Shown: piece after piece, positions 43,359 through 51,933 of the stretch
Layout of the letters: every line of letters starts with the position of its first letter
Numbering within the stretch: the first letter of the stretch is position 1
Assembly (NCBI RefSeq): GCF_030269905.1
Contig: NZ_BSVC01000001.1
Location: forward strand, 186,001-250,000
Reading direction: 5' to 3'
Length of the DNA stretch: 64,000 nt
Origin: Pelosinus sp. IPA-1
Lineage (GTDB): Bacteria > Bacillota > Negativicutes > DSM-13327
Made by a program: the position numbers and the translations under genes
Notes under the pieces: generated by a model
Database searches by the model: none
Told to the model about the DNA's origin: nothing
What the model saw: only the letters and a program-made list of their open reading frames with translations

Positions 43359-43814
43359 TTAAATAAGTAACGCGCCTCTTTCTTTATAACGGGTTATTAA
43401 GAATTCAGAATCTACATTTGTAATGCCATCAATGGATTGTAGTTTGCGGATACAACAATTTGCATGTTCTTGATCGTCAAATAGGGCATGAACGTGTAAA
43501 TGGGGGGGGCCGCTCATTTGGTAAACATTTGTTATCTCGTCGAAGGCCAAGAGTTTTTCTGCAACAGAATCTATTTTAGACCACTCTACATTAATATTAA
43601 AATACATAGAGAGCATTTTTCCAGCCTTTAAAGGATTGACGACAATCGTAAAACGATCAATGATTCCATGATCTACAAGTTGATTAATACGTTCTCTAAC
43701 AGTCGCGCGAGTTAAATTTACAAGACGGCCCAGCTCGGCATTACTTAGCCGGCCGTTTTCTGATAAATATTTTAGTATCTGCCTATCAATTTCATCTAAG
43801 TTCTTAAACTGCAT
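43359..43814 (-). CDS. Lrp/AsnC-family regulator
   Basis: This 151-aa protein has an N-terminal HTH (EIDRQILKYLSENGRLSNAELGRLVNLTRATVRERINQL, about 7-46) and a C-terminal RAM/ACT-like sensing domain with MSGPPHLHVHALFD near 100-113. AAAGGA before ATG 43814. It is divergent from the TauE gene with 250 bp between (43815-44064, AT-rich, no clear operator seen), so it may regulate that unit in response to an amino acid. Confidence 0.88.
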   Translation of the reverse strand: MQFKNLDEIDRQILKYLSENGRLSNAELGRLVNLTRATVRERINQLVDHGIIDRFTIVVNPLKAGKMLSMYFNINVEWSKIDSVAEKLLAFDEITNVYQMSGPPHLHVHALFDDQEHANCCIRKLQSIDGITNVDSEFLITRYKERGALLI

Positions 43815-44064
43815 GGTTAGCCTTTCCTTTCTAGATAAAATAAACTAAAGAATTAGGATATACTTATTTAAAATTCCTATTTATATTATTTACCCAAAGT
43901 GATACATTCATTTTTCCTTACAAAGTAAAAAATATATATATAAATATTGATCGAATGTATTTTATATATTATACTTGTGAATGTACATAAAAGGAAAGCT
44001 TAAAATGTTTTTTAGAAGATAAATTTTTGATATATAAATAAACTTATGATTGGAGTGAAGTTAT

Positions 44065-44904
44065 GTGACGATTGTAGCTATAAAGATACTGCTTATTTCT
44101 ATTTCAGCAGGAATTCTTGGCTCTATTTTAGGTCTTGGTGGAGGAATTATTGTTACACCAGCATTAACCTTCTTGTTTGGGGTGGATATTCAGCATGCTA
44201 TTGGTGCAAGTCTTATTTCTGTTATTGCTACTTCCAGTGGGGCGGCAGTAGCCTACATTCGAGATGGAATTACCAATATCCGGGTAGGAATGTTTTTAGA
44301 AATTGCAACAACAATAGGGGCTATTACAGGGGCCATGATAGGTGGGATTATTTCGCCTAACTTATTGTACGCACTGTTCGGTTTCTTTATTTTTTATTCC
44401 GCTGTACTTATGCTGAAAAAGGTCAAAGAAGAGCTGCCTGGTGAAGTAGCTTTACATAGTGTAGCAAGTAAACTAAAGTTGCAAGGCGAGTACTATGATA
44501 AAGCATTAAAGAAAACTGTTCCCTATAATGTGGATAATGTGTATGGTGGTTTTGGCGTTATGTATGGGGCTGGAATTATATCAGGCCTTTTAGGTATCGG
44601 AAGCGGCAGTTTTAAAGTAATGGCAATGGACGTTTTTATGAAGCTGCCTTTAAAGGTTTCTAGTGCAACTAGTAATTTTATGATGGGTGTTACTGGTGCA
44701 GCGAGTGCTGGGATCTATTTATTTAGAGGAGATATTAGTCCTCTCATCTCAGCCCCTGTTGCCCTTGGTGTTTTGATTGGCGCTACCATTGGAACTAGAA
44801 TTATGCAACGGTTAAAAAGCAAAACCATTCGTAAAATTTTTGTTCCAATTCTAATGTACGTGGCAATTCAAATGATGGCACAAGGATTGGGGGTTACATT
44901 ATGA
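44065..44904 (+). CDS. TauE/SafE-family anion exporter
   Basis: This 279-aa membrane protein has two TauE halves: GILGSILGLGGGIIVTPAL near 14-32 and YGAGIISGLLGIGSGSFKV near 170-188. It starts at GTG 44065 behind GGAGTGAAG; the overlapping ATG runs straight into a stop in its own frame. Family members export sulfite, sulfonates or other organic sulfur anions. Its stop overlaps the DUF1634 gene by 4 bp. Substrate unknown. Confidence 0.85.
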   Translation: MTIVAIKILLISISAGILGSILGLGGGIIVTPALTFLFGVDIQHAIGASLISVIATSSGAAVAYIRDGITNIRVGMFLEIATTIGAITGAMIGGIISPNLLYALFGFFIFYSAVLMLKKVKEELPGEVALHSVASKLKLQGEYYDKALKKTVPYNVDNVYGGFGVMYGAGIISGLLGIGSGSFKVMAMDVFMKLPLKVSSATSNFMMGVTGAASAGIYLFRGDISPLISAPVALGVLIGATIGTRIMQRLKSKTIRKIFVPILMYVAIQMMAQGLGVTL

Positions 44905-45284
44905 GTGAAGTATTAGAAAAGGAAAAACAAGCTTCTGTAAAGGCACTTAATGAAGCTGAAATCTTTGTGAGTAAGTCTTTGCGGGTTGGTGTGTTGTTAA
45001 GCGCCAGCATTATTTTTGTAGGACTTATGCTTTTTTTAGTAAGTGGGGAAAGTGGTTATCCTGGAGAAACGTATCCGACTCTTCTTAAAGATATTTTTGT
45101 AGGAGCATCAAAAATGAAACCATTTGCCATTATTTTGGCAGGGTTAGTTTTATTGATATTAACCCCTATTATGCGAGTGGGTGTTTCAATACTGGTTTTT
45201 TTAAAAGAGAAGGATTGGTTATATGTAGTTATTTCAGCTATTGTTTTTCTAATTCTGATTAGTAGTTTTTTCTTTGGTAAATAA
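44901..45284 (+). CDS. DUF1634-family membrane protein
   Basis: This 127-aa protein has three hydrophobic helices (about 28-48, 72-96, 102-124) and SKSLRVGVLLSASIIFVGLML near its start, the DUF1634 pattern. The ATGA overlap with the TauE gene indicates coupled synthesis. DUF1634 proteins regularly accompany TauE exporters and are presumed accessory subunits. Confidence 0.84.
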   Translation: MSEVLEKEKQASVKALNEAEIFVSKSLRVGVLLSASIIFVGLMLFLVSGESGYPGETYPTLLKDIFVGASKMKPFAIILAGLVLLILTPIMRVGVSILVFLKEKDWLYVVISAIVFLILISSFFFGK

Positions 45285-45306
45285 ATGAGTAAAATGGAGG
45301 AACTTT

Positions 45307-45780
45307 ATGAATAGAGTGTTTCAGATACAAGAAAGATACCTTGCTGAAATTGCAAGATTTGAGAATACGAGTATGATTCGAGATATATCTTTAAACTGGG
45401 AAAAAATACATATGGCTAGTTGTGCAGCGGTAGGGCGAATTCTTGCAATAAAAAGAGGCGCGGACGCGGAACTAAGTTCCATAGCATGTTCGATACATGA
45501 TTATGGCCGTATTATAACGGGGAAACAATATGATCATGCCGCTGTAGGTTATGAGCCTCTTAAGTTGTTTCTTGCACAAAATGGTTATTTTACCTCAGAA
45601 GAGATTGAACTTCTTGCAAAGGCCGCACAGAATCATAGTAGTAAAAAAGAAATCGGAAGCCCTTTAGAGGAAATTGTCAAAGATGCAGATGTATTTGATT
45701 GTTATCAATATGGTCTTCCCCTAGAGAGAGAAGAGCAAAGAGTTCGACTAAAGAGTATTCTAGAAGAATTGAGTCACTAA
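45307..45780 (+). CDS. HD-domain phosphohydrolase
   Basis: This 157-aa protein has an HD fold: WEKIHMASCAAVGRILA near 32-48 (first His), SIACSIHDYGRI near 58-69 (HD pair), NHSS near 109-112 and DADVFDCYQYG near 126-136 (last Asp). Metal-dependent phosphatase or nucleotidase activity is expected, substrate unknown. It lies 22 bp after the DUF1634 gene and may belong to that operon. RBS GGAGGAAC. Confidence 0.8.
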   Translation: MNRVFQIQERYLAEIARFENTSMIRDISLNWEKIHMASCAAVGRILAIKRGADAELSSIACSIHDYGRIITGKQYDHAAVGYEPLKLFLAQNGYFTSEEIELLAKAAQNHSSKKEIGSPLEEIVKDADVFDCYQYGLPLEREEQRVRLKSILEELSH

Positions 45781-45783
45781 AAA

Positions 45784-45826
45784 AACAGCCTGATCCTGTA
45801 AAGTAGGATACTAGGCTGTCTTTTTT
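45784..45826 (+). terminator. Terminator after the HD gene
   Basis: ACAGCCTGATCCT faces AGGATACTAGGCTGT, then CTTTTTT. Confidence 0.9.
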
Positions 45827-45827
45827 G

Positions 45828-45924
45828 CGGAATCAGAAAGTATAACACTTTCTTGATTCCAAGTAAGAACGGCTAAGGCTTCTGCCTGCGTCCGAGGACT
45901 TGGCACAAGCCAAGTCTTTTCTTA
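45828..45924 (+). repeat. Family B intergenic element, copy B5
   Basis: Almost identical to B1 over its full length. It follows directly on a terminator T-run and lies at the 3' side of the convergent ecfT gene. Confidence 0.87.
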
Positions 45925-45942
45925 AAAGAAACAATAAAGTTT

Positions 45943-46617
45943 CTAGTTGATTTGAATAAAGAGATAGGACGTAAAGAGTACCATAGAAAATAATAAGGCA
46001 TAGTCGCGGGGGGCGAGGGTTACCTGATTACCAAAGCTACGTTTCTTTCGACTGCCAAAGCCACGCAACTCTAAACTGAGAGCCATAGTCTCTGAGCGAG
46101 TTACGGCTTTTAAAACAAGGGGTTTAATAACAGCCATGTAGGAAAAAAAACGTTGGAAAAGATTACCTTGGGGGGAATAACCACGACAAGCTTGCGCTTC
46201 TTGAATGGCTTTGCTTTCTGCTAAAAAGTCGGGAATGAAGCGCAGCGCTGCAGTTAACATAAATGCATACTCATAGGGGATATGACATTGCAGAACTAGG
46301 GCTGCGGACAAATCTTGCATTCGTGTAGTTGCCAGCAAGATAAAAAAGACTAGCGTCATAGCGATCATTTTACCGGCAGTAATCCCGGCCAGCATGATAT
46401 CATGGTTTAATACATACTGCATGCCAGCAAGAACAGCGGCGAAAACGAAGAGACTGGCAATTCCTTTATAGATAGTTATGCCTACTTTTGCTATAACGAG
46501 GAGGAGCAGTTGGCAAATGATAAGTGCGGCTAAGGCAGGAAGAGATTGTAATACCATGGCCCATATGGTGACGAAAACTGTCAGAGCTAATTTAGTAATC
46601 GGTGCTATTGTTTGCAT
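45943..46617 (-). CDS. ecfT: ECF transporter transmembrane subunit EcfT
   Basis: This 224-aa membrane protein has about five helices and the coupling motifs of EcfT: EAQACRGYSPQG near 139-150 and SLELRGFGSRKKR near 182-194 (two Ala/Leu-Arg-Gly motifs that contact the ATPases). It overlaps ecfA2 by 13 bp. Last gene of the tryptophan-linked ECF operon. Confidence 0.9.
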   Translation of the reverse strand: MQTIAPITKLALTVFVTIWAMVLQSLPALAALIICQLLLLVIAKVGITIYKGIASLFVFAAVLAGMQYVLNHDIMLAGITAGKMIAMTLVFFILLATTRMQDLSAALVLQCHIPYEYAFMLTAALRFIPDFLAESKAIQEAQACRGYSPQGNLFQRFFSYMAVIKPLVLKAVTRSETMALSLELRGFGSRKKRSFGNQVTLAPRDYALLFSMVLFTSYLFIQIN

Positions 46618-47435
46618 GGATCATTCCTCCTTAACATAGTTGCGATGTCATTTCCTAATTGGTGAATAGAAGCTGTTTGTTTAATACCTAAAGAGGCAAG
46701 CTGACGAGAAATCTTAAGGGCTGTGGGTTCAATAAGGCCCCAATCTGACAATTGATGAGTGTCTTGAAACAATTCAGAAGTACTGCCATCAAAGACTTTA
46801 TGCCCTTTTGCCATAACAATAGCTCTTTTAGCACAAGCAGATAAGAATTCCATATCATGGGTAACTAGAAGTATGGTAGTTCCTTGTTGGTTTAGCTTTA
46901 ATAATAACTCTAGCAGTTGTTCCCGCTCTCGTGCATCTTGACCACTCGTTGGCTCATCCAAGATTAATATCTTAGGCTGCATAGCCAATGCAGAAGCAAT
47001 GGTTACTCTTTGTTTTTGTCCCTTGGATAAAGTGAGGGGATAAGCATCCGCCAAATGAGAAAGTCTAGTCAGAGTCAAAGCTTCCGTGACGAAAGATTCG
47101 ATTTGCTCTGGGGTATAGCCTAGTTGCCTTGGCCCATAAGAGACTTCCTCTGTTACCGTGTCGTGAAAAATTTGCCGATCGGGATTTTGAAAAACATAAC
47201 CAATATGATGTGCCATTTTGGCGGGAGTATATTTTTCTACGCTATCGCCCTGATAGAGGATGGTTCCTTTGGTCGGTTTCTTTAAAGTCATCATTAGACG
47301 AGTTAGAGTTGTTTTTCCACTACCATTACGACCTACGATAGCAAGGAAATCACCTGGGTTTACTGTAAGAGAGACATTGTGAATGACTGGAGACTGAGCT
47401 TTATAAGAAAAAGAGATATTTTGTAGGTCGAGCAT
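46605..47435 (-). CDS. ecfA2: ECF transporter ATPase EcfA2
   Basis: This 276-aa ABC ATPase starts at ATG 47435 after AAAAGGAGG. Walker A GRNGSGKTTL near 35-44, Q-loop FQNPDRQ near 80-86, signature TLSKGQKQRVTIA near 137-149, Walker B ILILDEPTSG near 157-166, then H-loop THD. The signature has SKGQ where ABC proteins usually have SGGQ; the partner ATPase keeps SGGQ. It begins 2 bp after the stop of ecfA1. Confidence 0.9.
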   Translation of the reverse strand: MLDLQNISFSYKAQSPVIHNVSLTVNPGDFLAIVGRNGSGKTTLTRLMMTLKKPTKGTILYQGDSVEKYTPAKMAHHIGYVFQNPDRQIFHDTVTEEVSYGPRQLGYTPEQIESFVTEALTLTRLSHLADAYPLTLSKGQKQRVTIASALAMQPKILILDEPTSGQDAREREQLLELLLKLNQQGTTILLVTHDMEFLSACAKRAIVMAKGHKVFDGSTSELFQDTHQLSDWGLIEPTALKISRQLASLGIKQTASIHQLGNDIATMLRRNDPCKQ

Positions 47436-47437
47436 TC

Positions 47438-48295
47438 CTAAGCGTCCTCCTTTTCTTGCAAGATATGGTGAAGTTGGGTGATAGCATCTTCTTCGGTGTA
47501 CCAAGGATCAAATGGTTGTTGCGTAAGCCCTTCCAACATGAGTTTAAGCTGCCATAATGGTGGAATAGCCTCTGGGAAAACTTGATGATTTGCCATAAAA
47601 GTGAGTACGTCTTCAGGAATTCCACTTATGGTCAATTTACCTTCTTCTAAAAGGATAAACTGATCGGCATAGGGGAGAATGGTTGCAATATCATGTTCAA
47701 CTACCAATATTGTTATTCCATGTTCTTTATTAAGCTCACTTAGCAATTTATACAGTGACTGGGTACCCTCAGGATCCAGAGCAGAAGTTGGTTCATCCAG
47801 GACTAGAATTTTAGGATTTGTTGCCAGCACACTAGCAAGGACAAGACGTTGTTTTTGCCCCCCAGAAAGAGACGTGACAGCTTCCTTTTCAAAACCTGTC
47901 AAACCGACTTTATTTAGTGATTCTTTTACAAGAACTGCAGTTTTTAAAGGATCAGTACCTATGTTTTCTAGACTGAAAGCAACTTCTTCTTCTACTGTCA
48001 TTGTGACCAATTGGGTTTCATAATCCTGTAAAACCGTGCCTACAGTTAAAGCGATTTGTTGCATAGTAGATTGCTGTGTAGGAATTCCAGTTACCTGTAC
48101 TTGCCCAGCAGAACTGCCACCGTAGTAGTGAGGGACAGCGCCTGCAACAGCTAGACACAATGTTGTTTTTCCTGCTCCGCTTGGACCGATGATTGCAGAA
48201 AATGAGCCTTTTTCAATGGAAAGGTTAATGGTATCTAAAACTTTTTTAGGGTGATTGTAAGCATAACTGAAATTTTGCAGGGCAATATCTAGCAT
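47438..48295 (-). CDS. ecfA1: ECF transporter ATPase EcfA1
   Basis: This 285-aa ABC ATPase has Walker A GPSGAGKTTLC near 37-47, Q-loop LQDYETQ near 89-95, signature SLSGGQKQRL near 144-153, Walker B ILVLDEPTSALDPE near 164-177 and the switch His in VVEHD. Its start shares one base with the stop of the S component gene, so both are made in step. With EcfA2 and EcfT it forms the energising module. Confidence 0.9.
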   Translation of the reverse strand: MLDIALQNFSYAYNHPKKVLDTINLSIEKGSFSAIIGPSGAGKTTLCLAVAGAVPHYYGGSSAGQVQVTGIPTQQSTMQQIALTVGTVLQDYETQLVTMTVEEEVAFSLENIGTDPLKTAVLVKESLNKVGLTGFEKEAVTSLSGGQKQRLVLASVLATNPKILVLDEPTSALDPEGTQSLYKLLSELNKEHGITILVVEHDIATILPYADQFILLEEGKLTISGIPEDVLTFMANHQVFPEAIPPLWQLKLMLEGLTQQPFDPWYTEEDAITQLHHILQEKEDA

Positions 48296-48864
48296 TATTG
48301 ATCACCTTTCGTATCAAATAACTTTTTGGCAGGGAAATAAAGAATTTGGGTAATGGCAGCATTGGCAGCCGCTACTGAAAATACGACAGGAATCATAGCG
48401 TAAAGATATACAGACATAGGTAAAGAAAGAACTAATTTTAATATGGTTATAAAAGTCATACCACTTGCCACAGTACTGATAAATCCTGTAACTGCAGGCT
48501 TAATATTTAAGTTTCCTACAGATATTTTGTAGGAGAGGCAGACGATCAATGCGCACACAATAGCACCAATTGGCTCACTTATTAAATTACCATAAGGAAA
48601 GGCGGATTTAGAAGTAGGAATATTAATTGCAGCGGCCACAAGACCGATACCAAAAGATTGTTTAACGGTTGGCTTTGTTAAGTTGATAGCAATGCAATAC
48701 ATAGCTATTGTCCAGTTGGGGGTTATTCCGCCAATGCTAGGACTGACTAAATGAAGAATTGCTCCAATGGCCAAGAGTAGGGTTGTGATAGTAACCCAGC
48801 GGTATCTACCACCCTTAGTTTTTTCATGGATAATTAAATCTGTTTCATTTTTTTGAAGTTCCAT
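48295..48864 (-). CDS. trpP: ECF S component, TrpP-like tryptophan-binding subunit
   Basis: This 189-aa protein has about six hydrophobic helices. After a polar start come LLLAIGAILHLVSPSIGGITP near 28-48 and TSKSAFPYGNLISEPIGAI near 84-102, wording I recognise from the TrpP/YhaG family of Firmicutes. AAAGGACG before ATG 48864. The leader carries a T-box with a UGG specifier, which independently points to tryptophan. As a group I ECF cassette it has its own A, A and T genes. Confidence 0.82.
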   Translation of the reverse strand: MELQKNETDLIIHEKTKGGRYRWVTITTLLLAIGAILHLVSPSIGGITPNWTIAMYCIAINLTKPTVKQSFGIGLVAAAINIPTSKSAFPYGNLISEPIGAIVCALIVCLSYKISVGNLNIKPAVTGFISTVASGMTFITILKLVLSLPMSVYLYAMIPVVFSVAAANAAITQILYFPAKKLFDTKGDQ

Positions 48865-48890
48865 TCTTATCGCGTCCTTTCATTTTTGAA

Positions 48891-49180
48891 TACAAAAAAC
48901 CCTCGTCCTTATATATAATAAATATATATAGGGACGAGGGGTTAACCCGCGGTGCCACCCTGATTGGCTTTAAAAAAGCCCAGCTTTACAAGATACGGGA
49001 TATTTACTATCCGATACCTGCTTCCTGATAACGGCGGAAGAATCCCGACAGTTCCTACCTCGCAAATTGCGAATCAGACTGTATCTCCCAGGCCCATTCC
49101 ACATACCAAGTAGTGCCAAACTTCCACTGTCATTGGCTCGCTGTAACCCTTTTGGGTATTGTGTACTCTTCCTGATCATT
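48891..49180 (-). promoter_or_regulatory. T-box riboswitch, Trp (UGG) specifier
   Basis: On the minus strand the core T-box AGGGTGGCACCGCGG is at 48946-48961, followed by a terminator (CCTCGTCC..GGACGAGG, 48900-48940, then T6). Stem I has an AGTA bulge near 49159 and GGTATGTGGAATGGG on its 3' side; the codon after GAA is TGG at 49094-49096. Uncharged tRNA-Trp would allow readthrough into the importer operon. Confidence 0.9.
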
Positions 49181-49204
49181 GATGATGAATATGTAGTTTA
49201 ACGT

Positions 49205-49235
49205 ATTGTAACAGATGGTACAAGCAATTGTCAAT
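49205..49235 (-). promoter_or_regulatory. Sigma-A promoter of the T-box transcript
   Basis: On the minus strand TTGACA at 49230-49235, then about 18 bases, then TACAAT at 49205-49210, just downstream of the chemoreceptor stop codon. Confidence 0.75.
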
Positions 49236-49248
49236 AGAATTTTTCAGG

Positions 49249-50931
49249 CTAGCAGCGGAATTGGCGAACGATTTCTTGCAAATGTTGTGCCATTTCTCCC
49301 AGTGTTTGGCTTGAAGCCGCAATTTCTTCCATGGATGCAGATTGTTCCTGGGTAGCAGCAGATACGGTTTGCGTTTCTTCAGAGGTTTTCTTACTTAATG
49401 TATCGATTTCTTTTACAGATAATACAATCTGCTGACTGCCATCAGCGATTTGTTGTATAGCGGCAGAAATATCTTTAATTTGAGTCGATACTTCTAGTAC
49501 CAGGATAGCTATATCTTGGAATGATCTTCCCGCAATATCCACAACTTGTGCGCCGATTTTAACTTCACTCGTTCCTTTATTCATAGCTAAGACGGCATCG
49601 GCAGTATCGCCCTGGATTTCGCCAATTAGTTGGGCGATTTTTTTTGCTGCTTCCTGTGACTGTTCTGCTAATTTTCGTACTTCTTCTGCCACTACTGCAA
49701 AACCCCGACCTTGTTCGCCGGCTCTCGCGGCTTCTATCGCCGCATTCAATGCTAAGAGATTGGTTTGTCCTGCAATTCCAGATATAGTACTAACAATTTG
49801 TCCAATTTCCTTGGATTGCTCTCCCAGTTTTGCAATGACGTGGGCTGATGTATTTACTGTTTTTTCGATTTGTGCCATTTGCGTAATAGCCTTTTCTATA
49901 GATTCACCACCCTTAGTAGCAGTTTCAGAAGCTTGTGATGATTTTCCAGCGACTGTATTCGCATTAGTGGCTATTTGCTGTATAGTAACTGACATTTGTT
50001 GTACTGCATTTGTTGTTTCGGTAAAGGTAACTAACTGCATTTCCGAACTTTGGGCTACATCGGAGATTGAGGCGGCAACTTGATTGGCAGCCTGGGTTGC
50101 ATGATCCGCACTCGATGTGAGCTGCTGGGAAGAAGCCGTAACTTGCTCTGCTGCGTTAGCAACTTTTTGGATTACCTGGCGCAATTTATCTTTCATCTCG
50201 TTAAAAGAACTTGCCAGTTGGCCTAGTTCATCAGTAGACTTTACTCCCAAATTATCAGCTGTCAGGTTCCCTTTCGTGATTTCTGATGCTGCCTGTGTAA
50301 TCATTATTGCAGGCAGGGAGATACCCCGGCTTATATACATACTAATTACAACTGCGACTCCTGCAACAAAGAGGCTTACGAAAACCAATAGAAGTTGTAC
50401 TTCTCCCGCTTTTTGTGTGCTGGTACTTTCCTTTTCTTTTACATGACCTTTGACTAACAAAATAAGCTCTTTGGTGGCGGCTATCGAATTTTCCGATGGT
50501 TTGCCAGCCTGATGCATATAGAAGCCAACCTGTTCAAGATTATTAGCGCGTTTCGCTTCAAAGGATTTAACCGCAATTGCATCAAATGCTAGTTTTTCTT
50601 TTTTTAATGTTGCAAGAATAGCTTGTGCATTTTCGGAGGGCAAAGAATTTTCTAACTTACTGATTTTGTCATCACCATATTTGCGGTGCCCATCAAAGGA
50701 GGCTACATCCGCAAGATCTCCTGTAAAATTGAAGCGGCGCATAGCTACAGCTTCATTCGATACATCAATGGCAAGCTCCTCAACAAGTTCAAGTTGATAG
50801 AGGCTATCTCTCGTTGTTTCTTGAGAGTAGGAGGTAAGTTCACCAACTTTAAAATATGTAAATGCACTCATGATAAATACCAAACCGATTATCACCATAA
50901 AACCACTAAAAATTTTCCTTCTAATTGTCAT
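49249..50931 (-). CDS. Methyl-accepting chemotaxis protein
   Basis: This 560-aa receptor has an N-terminal helix (about 10-30), an extracytoplasmic four-helix-bundle-like sensor (about 31-172), a second helix near 176-197 and a HAMP domain (about 198-252). A cytoplasmic coiled coil ends in the conserved hairpin tip IAGQTNLLALNAAIEAARAGE near 385-405 and EVRKLAEQSQEAAKKI. AAGGAGGCG before ATG 50931. It signals to CheA/CheW; no che genes are nearby. It is preceded by a leader with promoter and terminator at 51005-51133. Confidence 0.9.
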   Translation of the reverse strand: MTIRRKIFSGFMVIIGLVFIMSAFTYFKVGELTSYSQETTRDSLYQLELVEELAIDVSNEAVAMRRFNFTGDLADVASFDGHRKYGDDKISKLENSLPSENAQAILATLKKEKLAFDAIAVKSFEAKRANNLEQVGFYMHQAGKPSENSIAATKELILLVKGHVKEKESTSTQKAGEVQLLLVFVSLFVAGVAVVISMYISRGISLPAIMITQAASEITKGNLTADNLGVKSTDELGQLASSFNEMKDKLRQVIQKVANAAEQVTASSQQLTSSADHATQAANQVAASISDVAQSSEMQLVTFTETTNAVQQMSVTIQQIATNANTVAGKSSQASETATKGGESIEKAITQMAQIEKTVNTSAHVIAKLGEQSKEIGQIVSTISGIAGQTNLLALNAAIEAARAGEQGRGFAVVAEEVRKLAEQSQEAAKKIAQLIGEIQGDTADAVLAMNKGTSEVKIGAQVVDIAGRSFQDIAILVLEVSTQIKDISAAIQQIADGSQQIVLSVKEIDTLSKKTSEETQTVSAATQEQSASMEEIAASSQTLGEMAQHLQEIVRQFRC

Positions 50932-51004
50932 AACAAGGCGCCTCCTTCAACTTAAATTGGAAGATTACACAATGCAATAAACGCAATAAAGCAATTTTTA
51001 TATA

Positions 51005-51133
51005 CAAAAAAAGCTGGCAATCAAGCCAGCTTAATAAGCGTATATAGCATTGCAGTCGCAACATTGCGATACCCTTTATCCTGTTGTAATGTTTTCCAAT
51101 TCTATTATAATAAGAATACTATAGAATAGTCAA
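51005..51133 (-). promoter_or_regulatory. Promoter-leader-terminator unit upstream of the chemoreceptor
   Basis: On the minus strand TTGACT (51128-51133), 18 bases, TATAAT (51104-51109), then about 65 nt with a TCGCA-ATGT-TGCGA hairpin. A perfect terminator follows, AAGCTGGC facing GCCAGCTT (51011-51032), with a T-run. It could be an attenuated leader, a small RNA, or partly the terminator of the hydrolase gene at 51155. No known riboswitch consensus fits. Confidence 0.5.
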
Positions 51134-51154
51134 TCCTATTGTGTATATTTCGAC

Positions 51155-51898
51155 CTATGTATTGGCAAGTTCAGCAATTCGGATGGAGGCTTTAGGGCCA
51201 TACATACCACCATGATAGCAGATTACATGCTCTATATCATAGGCAACTAGTTTCTTTAGAGATTGTAATGCAGTAGGCATATCGGGAGTATACATTTCAG
51301 CTGGACCTACAAGACAGTCATTTTCTATACGCAATTGATCACCGGCAATAAGTAATCGATGAGATTTAACGTATAAACACACATGACCAGGAGTATGACC
51401 TGGGGTATGTATAATTTCAATTTCATGAAAAGGAAGTTTGTCTCCATCAGCTAGAACTTGATCAATGGAGAAAGTGGGGATGCTCTCGAAGATAGCTGCG
51501 GCTTTTGCTCGCATTGCCTCAGGAAGTGATTGGACTCTAACTGCTATTTTTTCGGGAGTCATTTTTAGATAAGGTATAGCGCCTTCAAGATAAGGTTTTT
51601 CATTGGAGTGAGCATAAATCTTTACTTCATTACTTGCCAAAGCAATAGCGGGGACGGTGCCAATATGATCCCAGTCTTGGTGGGTAATGATAACACGTTT
51701 AATTTGGGTAAAGGGGACACCCGCCTTGGTTACTGCTTGCATTAATTGTTCAAATTGGCCTGGGAATCCAGCATCCACAAGAGTTGCTCCAGTTTGATCC
51801 CAAATCAAAGTAGGATGTACTTTACTTTGTACTCCAAACATATCAACATCGAGGGTAAGCATTTGGATCTTTACTTGATTTTCCATGTAACAGGGCAC
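51155..51898 (-). CDS. MBL-fold metallo-hydrolase
   Basis: This 247-aa metallo-beta-lactamase fold protein has ITHQDWDHIGT near 71-81 (HxxxDH metal motif with Gln at the second position), HTPGHTPGHVCLY near 161-173, IAGDQL near 181-186 and a final CYHGG near 229-233. It is a hydrolase or lactonase of unknown substrate. GTG 51898 or ATG 51886 may start it; a GGGCAC/GTGCCC palindrome lies between the RBS and these codons. It is 35 bp after the HxlR gene and probably co-transcribed. Confidence 0.83.
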   Translation of the reverse strand: MPCYMENQVKIQMLTLDVDMFGVQSKVHPTLIWDQTGATLVDAGFPGQFEQLMQAVTKAGVPFTQIKRVIITHQDWDHIGTVPAIALASNEVKIYAHSNEKPYLEGAIPYLKMTPEKIAVRVQSLPEAMRAKAAAIFESIPTFSIDQVLADGDKLPFHEIEIIHTPGHTPGHVCLYVKSHRLLIAGDQLRIENDCLVGPAEMYTPDMPTALQSLKKLVAYDIEHVICYHGGMYGPKASIRIAELANT

Positions 51899-51933
51899 TG
51901 TGCCCTATTTCACCTCCTGAAAAATTTACCTTA

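Noticed and set aside
50932-51154. Cyclic-di-GMP (GEMM) riboswitch before the chemoreceptor
   Set aside because: The conserved core of class I and the class II consensus are not present; only a promoter, small hairpin and terminator are.
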